DNA from: Brevundimonas poindexterae
Lineage (GTDB): Bacteria; Pseudomonadota; Alphaproteobacteria; Caulobacterales; Caulobacteraceae
Length of the DNA stretch: 64,000 nucleotides
Reading direction: 5' to 3'
Assembly (NCBI RefSeq): GCF_020524625.1
Contig: NZ_JAIVLL010000001.1
Location: 62,001-126,000 of the forward strand
The notes below the pieces were generated by a model. It did no database searches. It had not been told where the DNA came from and saw only the letters and a program-made list of their open reading frames with translations. A program made the translations under genes and the position numbers. Below, one piece after another: positions 1 through 8,158 of this stretch. The stretch's first letter is position 1. The number at the start of each line of letters is the position of its first letter.

Positions 1-8
1 TTTGTCAT
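1..8 (-). CDS. First codons of a gene running off the left edge
   Basis: Read on the minus strand, an ATG at positions 8-6 is preceded by a strong purine-rich ribosome binding site (GGGAGGA at about 17-11). Only the first codons (Met-Thr-) lie in the window, so the product cannot be named. It would be divergent from the small secreted protein at 110. The call rests only on the good Shine-Dalgarno/ATG pair. Confidence 0.4.
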
Positions 9-109
9 CTTCCTCCCTTAACGCGCTTCGCCCCGCTTTGTCGTCAGGTTCCGGAGGTTGAGCGCCGGACGGCGGCGCGCAAGGTGCAGGCCTCATCCTG
101 GAGCTTCAC

Positions 110-466
110 ATGTTCATCACCGCCCTGGCCCTGTCCTTCGCCCTGTCCACCGCCCCGCAGGACCCCCCGACCCATCAGCAGGCCGTCAACTGCACCGGCG
201 TGTTCCTGTTCACCGCCGTACTGGCCGCCCAGGTGGTCGAGAACGACCCGACGGACGAGAATCGGGAGACCGCTGAGCTTGCGGCCACCCTGCTGAAGGC
301 TGCTGATGCCAGCCGACTGCAGGCTGCGTCGCGCGAAGGCCTGTCGATCGACGACAGCGGCAACGCCCTGAACGCGTGGCTGGATTCCAATGAAGACGGC
401 GGGGGCACCATTCTGGAGCGCGAACTGGATGGCTGCATCGGCCTCTACGCCTACGCCATTCCCTGA
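110..466 (+). CDS. Small secreted hypothetical protein
   Basis: A 118-residue protein. The N-terminus is a short hydrophobic stretch (FITALALSFALSTA) that looks like a signal peptide, so it is probably periplasmic. The rest is acidic and polar, with two Cys (about residues 29 and 111) that could form a disulfide. I recognise no family. A GGAG element lies 6-9 nt before this ATG, which favours it over an out-of-frame ATG at 84. It sits 71 bp upstream of the cystathionine beta-synthase gene on the same strand. Function unknown. Confidence 0.6.
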   Translation: MFITALALSFALSTAPQDPPTHQQAVNCTGVFLFTAVLAAQVVENDPTDENRETAELAATLLKAADASRLQAASREGLSIDDSGNALNAWLDSNEDGGGTILERELDGCIGLYAYAIP

Positions 467-537
467 GGGTATGAGGCGTTCGGCTTGACCTGAGCGGGAG
501 ACCGGACCAGCTTCCGGCCCAAAGCCCAGGAGTCAGA

Positions 538-1941
538 ATGTCGCTTGCCCCCAAACCGGTCCTTGCCGGTCCTACCGCTTCGCTGCTCGATCTGATCGGC
601 AAGACGCCCATGGTCGAGGTGAGCCGCATGGACACCGGCAAGTGCCGGCTGTTCCTGAAGCTGGAAAGCCAGAATCCGGGCGGGTCAATCAAGGACCGCA
701 TCGCCCTGTCGATGATTGCGGCCGCCGAGAAGGAAGGTTGGCTCAAGCCCGGCGGCACGATTGTTGAGGCGACGGCCGGCAATACCGGTCTGGCGTTGAC
801 CCTGGTCGGACAGGCCAAGGGCTACAAGGTGCTGCTGGTCATCCCGGACAAGATGTCCAGGGAGAAGATCCAGCACCTGCGCGCCATGGGTGCCGATGTA
901 CGGTTGACCCGCTCGGACGTGCCGCACGGCCACCCCGAATACTATACCGACATGGCCGAACGCCTGGCCCAGCAGATTCCGGGCGGCTACTACGTCAACC
1001 AGTTCGCCAATGACGCCAACTCGGCCGCGCATTTCGAGACCACGGGGCCCGAGATCTGGGAGCAGATGGACGGCAAGGTGGACGGCTTTGTCGCCGGCAT
1101 CGGCTCGGGCGGCACCATCACGGGGATCGCCCGCTTCCTGAAGTCAAAGGGCTCGGACGCCAGGATCATTCTGGCCGACCCGGTCGGGTCGACGCTGGCC
1201 GGGATCGTCAATGACGGGGAGCCGGGACCCGAGGGCAGCTATACGGTCGAGGGGATCGGCCAGAATTTCGTGCCTGACACTGCCGACATGGACCTGATCG
1301 ACAAGGCCTATTCCATCCCCGACGCCGAGGCGATCGCCACCGTGCGCGACCTGCTGCTCAAGGAGGGCATTCTCGCCGGATCGTCGTCGGGCACCCTGAT
1401 CGCGGCGGCCCTGCGCTGGTGCCGCGAGCAGACCGAACCCAAGACGTGCGTGACCTTCGTCTGTGACACCGGGGCCAAGTATCTGTCCAAGGTCTACAAC
1501 GACGCCTGGCTGGCCGATCAGGGACTGGGCGAGCGCGAGTTGCACGGCGACCTGTCGGACCTGATCACCCGCAAATATGAGGACGGCGCCGTGGTCTTTG
1601 CCGGGCCGGACGACACGGTGGACACGGTGTTCAAGCGCATGCGCGGGGCCGATGTCTCGCAACTGCCGATCTTCAGCGAGGGGCGGCTGGTCGGCATCGT
1701 TGACGAGAGCGATCTGGTGCACACGATGAACACCGACGAGATCACCCGCGAGGAGCGCTTCAGGCTGCCGGTGTCAAAGGTGATGACGCGCGAGCTGGAC
1801 ACCGTTCAGGTCAATGAACCGCTGGAGGCGCTGGTGCCCCTGTTCGACCGGGATCGGGTGGCGATCGTGCTGGACGGCGAGAGGTTCGTCGGCCTGATCA
1901 CCCGCACGGACCTGATCAACCACCTCAGCCTGAATCGGTGA
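538..1941 (+). CDS. cbs: Cystathionine beta-synthase (PLP enzyme with C-terminal CBS pair)
   Basis: Condenses homocysteine and serine to cystathionine in the cytoplasm, the first step of reverse transsulfuration. The 467-residue protein has the fold-type II PLP domain at about 15-325, with the Schiff-base lysine in GGSIKDR (Lys52), the phosphate loop GSGGTITG and the substrate loop TAGNTG. A pair of CBS (Bateman) modules follows at about 340-460, the full eukaryote-like arrangement without a haem domain. O-acetylserine sulfhydrylases lack the CBS pair, which argues against that alternative. The hydrolase gene at 1943 follows with a 1-nt gap, and a gamma-lyase/synthase lies at 3424, so the group probably forms one operon for Met-to-Cys sulfur flow. 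Confidence 0.93.
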   Translation: MSLAPKPVLAGPTASLLDLIGKTPMVEVSRMDTGKCRLFLKLESQNPGGSIKDRIALSMIAAAEKEGWLKPGGTIVEATAGNTGLALTLVGQAKGYKVLLVIPDKMSREKIQHLRAMGADVRLTRSDVPHGHPEYYTDMAERLAQQIPGGYYVNQFANDANSAAHFETTGPEIWEQMDGKVDGFVAGIGSGGTITGIARFLKSKGSDARIILADPVGSTLAGIVNDGEPGPEGSYTVEGIGQNFVPDTADMDLIDKAYSIPDAEAIATVRDLLLKEGILAGSSSGTLIAAALRWCREQTEPKTCVTFVCDTGAKYLSKVYNDAWLADQGLGERELHGDLSDLITRKYEDGAVVFAGPDDTVDTVFKRMRGADVSQLPIFSEGRLVGIVDESDLVHTMNTDEITREERFRLPVSKVMTRELDTVQVNEPLEALVPLFDRDRVAIVLDGERFVGLITRTDLINHLSLNR

Positions 1942-1942
1942 G

Positions 1943-2695
1943 ATGACCCCGGACCGTCGCCAGCTGCTGATCGGGGGCCTGGCCGCGACGACGGTCGGGA
2001 GTGCGGGCGCGGTCAAGGCCCAGGATCCGGCGGCACTGGGCATCTCCGTGGTCAGCTATCAAAGTGGGGCGTTCCCCATCAACGGCCTGCTGTTCTCGCC
2101 GGTCGGCGACGCGCGGCGCGGTCCGATGGCCGGATCCGCCGTCGCCCTGCTGCACGGGGGAGGCGGGGCGCAGGACGATGTGCACATCTTCACCGAAGGG
2201 GCCCTGTCCCTGACGGCGAGGGGCTATCACTGCCTGATGCCCAACTACTTCGACGCGACGCCGAGACAGCGCCGCACGACCGCCGTGGCGGCGGAGCGGT
2301 GGCGCCGGGCGATCCTCGACGGGCTGGACTGGCTGGGTGGGCGGTCGGGTGTCGAGCCGGACCGGGTGGGTGCGCTGGGGTTCTCGCGCGGGGGCTCCCT
2401 CGGGCTGGACGGGGTGCTGGAGGAGGGAAGCGCCGCGGCCTTCGTCGGTGTAGCTTCCGGCGGGTCGCTGGACACGGACAGGATCGGTCACCGCCCGCCG
2501 GTGCTGCTGATCTATGCGGACGGCGACCCTCTGGTCGCGGCGCGTCGGGTGCGCGAGCGGGCCCGGACCCTCGCCGACGCCAGAGTGCCTGTGGAGTTGC
2601 ATGAGCTGACCTCACCCCGCCACCGCTTTGACGCGGGCGAGTGGCGGACGGTGTTTGACGTGGCAGGGCGGTTCTTCGACCGCACCCTGACATGA
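1943..2695 (+). CDS. Tat-exported dienelactone hydrolase-like alpha/beta hydrolase (first copy)
   Basis: A 250-residue alpha/beta hydrolase with an N-terminal twin-arginine signal (DRRQLLIGG followed by an Ala-rich hydrophobic segment), so it is probably exported folded. The nucleophile elbow is GFSRG, a serine where classical dienelactone hydrolases have cysteine. An oxyanion-type LLHGGGG motif lies near residue 70, and the likely catalytic His is in SPRHRF near the C-terminus. It begins 1 nt after the cbs stop and overlaps the next gene by ATGA. The following gene is a paralogue, so this is a tandem duplication. Substrate unknown. Confidence 0.8.
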   Translation: MTPDRRQLLIGGLAATTVGSAGAVKAQDPAALGISVVSYQSGAFPINGLLFSPVGDARRGPMAGSAVALLHGGGGAQDDVHIFTEGALSLTARGYHCLMPNYFDATPRQRRTTAVAAERWRRAILDGLDWLGGRSGVEPDRVGALGFSRGGSLGLDGVLEEGSAAAFVGVASGGSLDTDRIGHRPPVLLIYADGDPLVAARRVRERARTLADARVPVELHELTSPRHRFDAGEWRTVFDVAGRFFDRTLT

Positions 2696-3408
2696 CCCGC
2701 ACGCGCCGGCAGCTTCTGGTCGCGGCCGCAGCCACGCCCTGGCTGGCGGGTATGGCACGCGTGCAGGACGCGCCGTTCTCGGTCGAGACCCTGACGTTCC
2801 GCAGCCGGCGCAAGGACATCCGTGCCGCGCTCTATCGCCCGACCGCGCCCAATGGGGCAGGCGTGGTCTTCATGCACGGTGCAGGCGGCATCGGTCCGCC
2901 GTATCTGACGCTGGCCGAGCGTTTCGCCGCCGAGGGCTTCGTGGCGATGGTGCCGGCCTATTATGACGCGGCGGCGGATGACGGGGTGCGGCCGGAGCCC
3001 ATGATGGATGCCTGGCGGACTGTCGGCAGCGACGCCATCAACTGGCTGATCGCGGACGGTATCGACCGCCGCCGCACCGGCATCATGGGCTATTCGCTGG
3101 GCTCCTATGTCGCCGTGGATGGAGCGCTGGGCAACAGCCGGGCGGCCGCCGCCATCGGCTTGGCCGGAGGGTGGGACGTCTATATCCCGCGGTCGCCGCG
3201 CCGCCGGATCCCCGTGCTGGTCATCCAGTCGGAGAACGACAGCCACGTCTCTCCGGAGAGCACACGCCGCTGGGTCGAGTTCCTGCGTCGCGCCGATGTG
3301 CCGGTGCAGCATGAGGTGGTGCGCGGGGCCGGGCATATCTATACGCCGGCCCAATGGCTTGAAGTCCATCGCCTGGCGTCCGACTTCTTCAAGCAGACCC
3401 TTCTGTAG
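2692..3408 (+). CDS. Tat-exported dienelactone hydrolase-like alpha/beta hydrolase (second copy)
   Basis: A 238-residue paralogue of the preceding protein. It has a Tat-like N-terminus (TRRQLLVAAAA), an oxyanion-region motif FMHGAGG, the nucleophile elbow GYSLG (Ser), the acid in QSENDSH and the likely catalytic His in GAGHIY. Its start overlaps the stop of the previous gene (ATGA at 2692-2695), so translation is probably coupled. Both copies lie between the two transsulfuration genes, but nothing in the sequences ties them to sulfur chemistry. Esterase or lactonase activity in the periplasm is the most that can be inferred. Confidence 0.8.
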   Translation: MTRTRRQLLVAAAATPWLAGMARVQDAPFSVETLTFRSRRKDIRAALYRPTAPNGAGVVFMHGAGGIGPPYLTLAERFAAEGFVAMVPAYYDAAADDGVRPEPMMDAWRTVGSDAINWLIADGIDRRRTGIMGYSLGSYVAVDGALGNSRAAAAIGLAGGWDVYIPRSPRRRIPVLVIQSENDSHVSPESTRRWVEFLRRADVPVQHEVVRGAGHIYTPAQWLEVHRLASDFFKQTLL

Positions 3409-3423
3409 AGAGACCGATTCCGC

Positions 3424-4587
3424 ATGACCGACCGCAAGAACCGTCCGGGCTTTTCCACGCGTGCCATCCACGCCGGACAGCGGCCCGATCCCACGACGGG
3501 TGCGGTCATGACGCCGATCTACGCCACCTCGACCTACGCCCAGGAAAGCCCGGGGGTGAACAAGGGCTATGAGTATGCGCGGGGTAAGAACCCCACGCGT
3601 GAGGCGTTCGAGGCCTGTATCGCGGACCTGGAGGGGGGCACGCACGGCTTTGCCTTCGGCAGCGGCATGGCCGCGACCTCGACGGCGCTCGAACTGCTGG
3701 ACGCCGGCAGCCACATCGTCACCGGCGACGATCTGTACGGCGGGTCGTGGCGGCTGTTCGAGCGGGTGCGGCGCCGGTCCATGGGGCTGGACTTCGCCTA
3801 TGTGAACATGGCCGATCCGGCGGCGGTCGAGGCGGCCATCACTGACAAGACCCGGATGATCTGGGTCGAGACCCCGACCAATCCGCTGATGAAGCTGGCC
3901 GACATCGCGGCCCTGTCGAAGATCGCGAAGGCGCGCGGCCTGATCCTGGTGGTCGACAACACCTTCGCAACGCCCTGGTGCCAGCAGCCGATCAGCCTGG
4001 GTGCCGACATCGTCATGCACTCGGCCACCAAGTATCTGAACGGGCACTCGGACATCGTCGGCGGGGTGCTGGTCACGGCCAACCCCGAGCTGGCGACACA
4101 GCTGAAGTTCCTGCAGAACTCGGTCGGCGGCATCATGGGACCATTCGACGCCTTCCTCGCCAACCGGGGACTGAAGACGCTGGGCCTGCGGATGAAGGCC
4201 CACTGCGAGAATGCGCTCGCGGTGGCGCGCTGGCTGGAGACGCGCAAGGGCGTGGCCAGGGTCATCTATCCGGGCCTGATCAGCCATCCGGGGCATGAGC
4301 TGGCGGCACGCCAGATGACCGGCGGCTTCGGCGGCATGGTCAGCGTGGTCATCGACGGCGATCTGGAGCGGACACGCCGGGTGCTGGAGCGGGTCGAGGT
4401 TTTCACCCTGGCCGAGTCGCTGGGCGGGGTCGAAAGCCTGGTGAACCACCCGGCCATCATGACCCATGCCTCGGTGCCGAAGGAGGTGCGCGAGGCGGGC
4501 GGCATCACCGACAGCCTGATCCGGCTGTCCGTCGGGGTCGAGGACATCGACGACCTGATCGCCGACCTCGACCAGGCGCTGGGCTAG
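3424..4587 (+). CDS. Cystathionine gamma-lyase / gamma-synthase family PLP enzyme
   Basis: A 387-residue member of the Cys/Met-metabolism PLP family (fold type I). The PLP lysine is in HSATKYLNGHSD (about Lys203). Other landmarks are YEYARGKNPTR near residue 53, the SGMAA pocket and the VVDNTFATP segment. Members of this family act as cystathionine gamma-lyase, gamma-synthase or beta-lyase and cannot be separated by motif alone. Linkage to a full-length cystathionine beta-synthase favours gamma-lyase, giving cystathionine to cysteine. The stop codon shares the CTAG at 4584-4587 with the convergent small gene. Confidence 0.88.
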   Translation: MTDRKNRPGFSTRAIHAGQRPDPTTGAVMTPIYATSTYAQESPGVNKGYEYARGKNPTREAFEACIADLEGGTHGFAFGSGMAATSTALELLDAGSHIVTGDDLYGGSWRLFERVRRRSMGLDFAYVNMADPAAVEAAITDKTRMIWVETPTNPLMKLADIAALSKIAKARGLILVVDNTFATPWCQQPISLGADIVMHSATKYLNGHSDIVGGVLVTANPELATQLKFLQNSVGGIMGPFDAFLANRGLKTLGLRMKAHCENALAVARWLETRKGVARVIYPGLISHPGHELAARQMTGGFGGMVSVVIDGDLERTRRVLERVEVFTLAESLGGVESLVNHPAIMTHASVPKEVREAGGITDSLIRLSVGVEDIDDLIADLDQALG

Positions 4588-4790
4588 GCGCCGCTGTCGG
4601 CCTCGGCCGCGGCATAATGCTCGCGGCAGAGGTCGCGAAGGGCGGCGTTGAGGGTGCCGCCATACAGCGACTCGCGGATGCGCTCGTAGCCCTCGATCTT
4701 CAGCTGGATCTTGATGTCGCCGACGGTGCGGCAGCGGCCCTCGCGCGCCAGCTCATAGGCGCGCTCGAGTGTCGTGGGTCGGAAGGTCAT
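4584..4790 (-). CDS. Small conserved hypothetical protein
   Basis: A 68-residue, highly charged, mostly helical protein without signal peptide or cysteine pair. Its pattern (YELAREGRCRTVGDIKIQLKIEGY) recalls a small helix-turn-helix but I do not recognise a named family. The ATG at 4790 is directly preceded by a 16-bp perfect palindrome (4791-4806) whose centre TATATA could be a -10 box. No Shine-Dalgarno is spaced correctly, so a leaderless mRNA is plausible. It shares the CTAG stop site with the convergent PLP-enzyme gene. Confidence 0.6.
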   Translation of the reverse strand: MTFRPTTLERAYELAREGRCRTVGDIKIQLKIEGYERIRESLYGGTLNAALRDLCREHYAAAEADSGA

Positions 4791-4806
4791 GCCCCTATAT
4801 AGGGGC
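4791..4806. promoter_or_regulatory. 16-bp perfect palindrome abutting a start codon
   Basis: GCCCCTATATAGGGGC reads the same on both strands and lies immediately upstream of the ATG (4790-4788, minus) of the 68-residue protein. The central TATATA is placed so that transcription would begin at about the A of that ATG. The palindrome could be an operator for the gene's own product, or a weak hairpin after the porin gene ending at 4819. It has no T-run, so an intrinsic terminator is less likely. Confidence 0.45.
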
Positions 4807-4818
4807 TACGGCCAAGGT

Positions 4819-5517
4819 TTAGAAGTAGAAGCCGATGTTGGCCACCACGGCCGAGCCGTACTGGTCGCCGAACAGGGACGGGTCGGCGTCGGTGTCGTGA
4901 TAGCGGACATCGAGGTCGATCGCGGGCGTCAGCTGCCAGGTCACGCCGGCGTCCCAGCCCGTGTAGTCGACCGACAGGTCCTGTTCGCGGCGGCCGATTC
5001 CGGCCGAGATCGCGGTGGTGAGGGTCAGGTCCCAGCTGGCGCGCGCCTCGACCCAGGTCCAGGATTCGGTCGGGCCGGTGCCGTCCGGCGAGTACTGCAG
5101 GCGCAGCTTGCCCTTGGCCGGGCCAATGGCGCGGCTGACGTCGGCGGTGAGCTCCCAGGCGTCGTCGTCCGTGCCCGGATTGGCATCGACCCGCCACTTG
5201 TGCGTGGCGTTCAGGTCGAAGTCGAAGCCGCCCCACTGGGGCCGGATGCCGACGCCCGCCTCAATCTCCAGATCCGAGCCCGAGCTGTCGATGGTTTCGG
5301 CCCCGGCGCCCGTGTAAAAGAAGCCGTCGCCGCTGGTCCATTCCGCGAGCGCCCAGCCATAGGCGTCCGTGCCCGACTTGGAGACGTCCTTGGAGCGGTT
5401 GTCGGTACCGGCGCCGACGCCAAATGCCCAATCGCCACCGGCCATGCTCTGGGCGGCAGCCGGGGTCGAGACGGCCAGAAGGGTCAGGGCCGAAAGGCCG
5501 GTCAGGAGGGCGCGCAT
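4819..5517 (-). CDS. TorF-family putative outer-membrane porin
   Basis: A 232-residue protein with a clear signal peptide (MRALLTGLSALTLLAVSTPAAAQS, cleaved after AAA or AQ). The mature part has alternating hydrophobic/polar residues typical of transmembrane beta strands and ends in an aromatic (…NIGFYF), the usual outer-membrane barrel C-terminal signature. Start, size and sequence style match the TorF-type putative porins (CHP02001 family). I chose the ATG at 5517 because the longer frame to 5607 adds a charged stretch before the signal peptide. Substrate unknown. Confidence 0.78.
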   Translation of the reverse strand: MRALLTGLSALTLLAVSTPAAAQSMAGGDWAFGVGAGTDNRSKDVSKSGTDAYGWALAEWTSGDGFFYTGAGAETIDSSGSDLEIEAGVGIRPQWGGFDFDLNATHKWRVDANPGTDDDAWELTADVSRAIGPAKGKLRLQYSPDGTGPTESWTWVEARASWDLTLTTAISAGIGRREQDLSVDYTGWDAGVTWQLTPAIDLDVRYHDTDADPSLFGDQYGSAVVANIGFYF

Positions 5518-5631
5518 GATGGCTCCGTATAAGGACGAATCCGTGGGACGCCGCCCCCTTAGCTGAACTTGTCGCCGCTGGCGAATTGGGTCGCGGCGTG
5601 ACAGCACATTTGTTGCCGCCGCGCCACGCAG

Positions 5632-6162
5632 TCAGGCGGGGTGCCGCGAGGCCTGCTCGGCCCGCCGCAGGGTATAGCGACCCGGCTCGGCCTGACCGTC
5701 CGGACCCTGATAGACCTCCGTGCGGACGAGAGCGCCGTCGCGGGCGGTCGAGAACGCCAGATCGTGCTGGTAGCTTTCGCCGGGGTCGAGGTCGGTCACG
5801 TCGCGGAAGGTGAATCGGATATCCGGACCGTCCGAGCCATGCGAAACTAGGCGCGGCTGGTTCCCCTGGGGGCAGTAGTGGGTCGCCACCAGGGCGTCGC
5901 CGTCCATGTGATAGACGGTCATTGAGTGCAGACCGTTGGGCGTCTCCCAGCGTTCGACGATGGTCCGGCCGTTGGCCGTGCTTTCGAAGACGATGGTCAG
6001 CACCTCGGTTTCGTCTACCCGCCAGCGCCCAACCCATTGCGCGATCTGTTCGAACTGCTGCGTGGCCGAGCGCGCGTCGGGAGCCGGAGCCGGGGGCAGG
6101 GGAGCTGCGCCGGAGCACAGCGCTACGCACAGGGCTCCGAGGGCAATCGACGCGAACTTCAT
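5632..6162 (-). CDS. Secreted DUF1579-like / lipocalin-like hypothetical protein
   Basis: A 176-residue protein with a signal peptide (FASIALGALCVALCSGAAP) followed by a Pro/Ala-rich spacer. The globular part begins about residue 35 (QFEQIAQWVGRWRVDETEV) and continues with alternating beta-strand patterns. The WxGxW-like opening and overall style recall DUF1579 and other small lipocalin-like beta-barrels found in alphaproteobacteria, but I cannot assign a function. It is on the same strand as nitronate monooxygenase upstream (29 bp gap), so the two may be co-transcribed. Confidence 0.6.
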   Translation of the reverse strand: MKFASIALGALCVALCSGAAPLPPAPAPDARSATQQFEQIAQWVGRWRVDETEVLTIVFESTANGRTIVERWETPNGLHSMTVYHMDGDALVATHYCPQGNQPRLVSHGSDGPDIRFTFRDVTDLDPGESYQHDLAFSTARDGALVRTEVYQGPDGQAEPGRYTLRRAEQASRHPA

Positions 6163-6191
6163 AGAGGCCTCCGCTTTTGTGACCCGGTTCC

Positions 6192-7118
6192 TCAGCCGTA
6201 GCGCTTGTGGACGTTGGAGAGTGCGGATCGGAACTCACCCGTGAGACGCTGGACCAGCTCGGCCGCCGGCACAACATCGTGGATGGAACCTGCGCCCTGT
6301 CCGGCGGACCATACGGTCTTCCAGGCCTTGGCCTCGTCGGCCATGTCCAGCTTGTGCTCGGGCAGGGTCTTCGGGTCGATGCCGTTCTCGATCAGCGAAG
6401 GCGTCAGGAAGTTGGCCGGGATGCCCGAAACCGCCGGGGTGTAGGTGATGTCCGAGGCCCCGGAGTCCACAATCATGGCCTTGTAGGCGTCCTGTGCCAT
6501 GGCCTCGGTCGTGTTGATAAATCGGGTGCCCATATAGGCAAAGTCGGCCCCAAGAGTGATGGCGCCGGCAATGTCCTGGCCGGTCGAGAGACAGCCGGAC
6601 AGGATGATGGTGCCGTCGAAGAAGGACCGCACCTCATTGATCAGGGCAAAGGGATTGATGATCCCCGCGTGGCCGCCTGCGCCATTGGCCACGAGGATCA
6701 GGCCGTCGACCCCGGCCTCGGCGGCCTTGCGGGCGTGGCGGACATTGGCGATGTCGTGGAACACCACCCCGCCATAGCCGTGCACCGCATCAACGACATC
6801 GCGCACGGCGCCCAGGGAGGTGATAATCAGGGGCACCTGTTCCTCGACCGAGACCATCATGTCGGCCATCAGGCGCGGATTGGTCGGGTGGACGATGTGG
6901 TTGACGCCAAAGGCGGCGGCGTCGGGCTTCAGGCGGGCCTTGATGTCCTTCAGCCACTCCCGATAGCCCTCGGTGGTGCGCTGGTTCAGCGAGGGGAAGG
7001 TGCCGATGACCCCCGCATTGCAGGCCTCGACCACCAGATCCGGCCCGGACACCAGGAACATGGGCGCCGCGATCACCGGCAGCTTCAGCCCTTTTTGTAG
7101 GGAAGCGGGAATGGTCAT
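6192..7118 (-). CDS. Nitronate monooxygenase (2-nitropropane dioxygenase family)
   Basis: A 308-residue FMN-dependent TIM-barrel enzyme oxidising alkyl nitronates or propionate-3-nitronate. Seen directly: the N-terminal PVIAAPMFLVSGPDLVVEACNAGVIGTFP segment at about 14-42 (flavin site), a conserved GxxxH-type region at VVFHDI, the GAGGHAG phosphate-binding loop at about 162-168, and GADFAYMGTRF. The ATG at 7118 is preceded by GGAG. It probably protects against nitro toxins, though members of this family are often annotated beyond the evidence. The upstream gap (7119-7636) holds a repeat element. Confidence 0.85.
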   Translation of the reverse strand: MTIPASLQKGLKLPVIAAPMFLVSGPDLVVEACNAGVIGTFPSLNQRTTEGYREWLKDIKARLKPDAAAFGVNHIVHPTNPRLMADMMVSVEEQVPLIITSLGAVRDVVDAVHGYGGVVFHDIANVRHARKAAEAGVDGLILVANGAGGHAGIINPFALINEVRSFFDGTIILSGCLSTGQDIAGAITLGADFAYMGTRFINTTEAMAQDAYKAMIVDSGASDITYTPAVSGIPANFLTPSLIENGIDPKTLPEHKLDMADEAKAWKTVWSAGQGAGSIHDVVPAAELVQRLTGEFRSALSNVHKRYG

Positions 7119-7636
7119 GGGCGGCTCCTCCGTTGTCTTTCGCTACGGATAGACGGCTGTCGCGGGGTAAGGCAACGGGGGAAGGCGGTGCCGAGGGCGC
7201 GAAAAATACCGTCTGAATGGTCTGAATTGGCCTTCCTCTGACAAGGTGGTCCCCTTCTTCCGATGGGAGAAGGTGGCGCGTGAGCGCCGGATGAGGGGCG
7301 GCGGTGTCCGTCGGCGACAGCCGTGGCAGGACCGGTGCGACGGCTCACGCCGAAGGACATGGAGAGCCCCTCACCCCCTGCCCCCTCTCCCACGGGAGAG
7401 GGGGGAAATTTACCGTCTGAATCGTCTGAAATCATGGGATGGGGTGTGCGGCGACGTTGGCAACCGGACAGTATGGGCGGGCCGCGACCCAGGGCGGGAA
7501 GAACGGTCCGGGAAACGGCGGGAGCGTTGAAGGGGCGAGGGAATTCGGATGCGGCTTTGATAGCAGCAGCCGCCGGACCTTCGTCATGCCCAACCCCGCC
7601 ATTTTCAGCCCGCCCGCAACCCGCTAAAGGCCTTCC
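7119..7636. repeat. Gene-free region with a hairpin-rich intergenic repeat bounded by direct repeats
   Basis: No convincing gene lies between nitronate monooxygenase and queF. TACCGTCTGAATGGTCTGAA at 7207-7226 recurs at 7411-7430 with one mismatch. Between them lie nested inverted repeats: CCTTCT/AGAAGG near 7252-7273, GGCGC/GCGCC near 7275-7288, TGAGGGGC (about 7291) against GCCCCTCA (about 7366), and CCCCTCTCCC/GGGAGAGGGG near 7382-7403. This architecture fits a small non-autonomous palindromic element. Several short open frames here have no coding character. Confidence 0.6.
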
Positions 7637-8098
7637 ATGACCACAGACACTTCCGGCCTGAGCCAGCTGGGCGCGCATACGGCGCAGCCGGCTGATCCTG
7701 ACTCCGCAACGCTTGAGCGGGTGCCCAATCCGCACGCCGACACCCTGTATGTCGCGCGATTCACAGCGCCCGAATTCACCAGCCTGTGCCCCGTCACGGG
7801 CCAGCCGGACTTTGCCCATCTGGTGATCGACTATGTGCCGGGGGACTGGCTGGTCGAATCGAAGAGTCTGAAGCTGTACCTGACCAGCTTCCGCAATCAC
7901 GGCGCCTTCCACGAGGATTGCACCGTGGCCATCGGCAAGCGGCTCGCGGGACTGCTGGAGCCCAAATGGCTGCGTATCGGCGGCTACTGGTACCCGCGCG
8001 GCGGCATCCCCATCGACGTCTTCTGGCAGACCGGACCGGTGCCCGAGGGTGTCTGGCTGCCCGATCAGGGTGTGCCGGGGTATCGCGGGCGGGGTTAG
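7637..8098 (+). CDS. queF: NADPH-dependent 7-cyano-7-deazaguanine (preQ0) reductase
   Basis: Reduces preQ0 to preQ1 in queuosine biosynthesis, a four-electron nitrile reduction. The 153-residue protein is the short, unimodular QueF type. The catalytic Cys lies in [12 protein letters not shown] (Cys51) with the acid Asp58. The QueF signature [20 protein letters not shown] follows at about 74-93 and supplies NADPH and substrate contacts. No other queuosine genes are adjacent. I looked for a preQ1 riboswitch in the upstream gap and saw no preQ1-I-like core. Confidence 0.95.
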   Translation: MTTDTSGLSQLGAHTAQPADPDSATLERVPNPHADTLYVARFTAPEFTSLCPVTGQPDFAHLVIDYVPGDWLVESKSLKLYLTSFRNHGAFHEDCTVAIGKRLAGLLEPKWLRIGGYWYPRGGIPIDVFWQTGPVPEGVWLPDQGVPGYRGRG

Positions 8099-8158
8099 TC
8101 ACCCGTTCCTCACCCCCCGCTCATGACGCTCAGCGGTGCTCCGTGATCCAACCGGGGC

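Noticed and set aside
2512-4467. Very long open frames antisense to real genes (for example 2512-4467, 19190-21136 and 27917-30166 on the minus strand).
   Set aside because: They mirror the third-position GC bias of well-identified genes on the other strand, show no family resemblance, and are rich in Arg, Gly, His and Gln.
7500-7636. preQ1 riboswitch upstream of queF.
   Set aside because: No preQ1-I-like core or convincing pseudoknot pairing was visible by eye; the gap is mostly repeat and low-complexity sequence.
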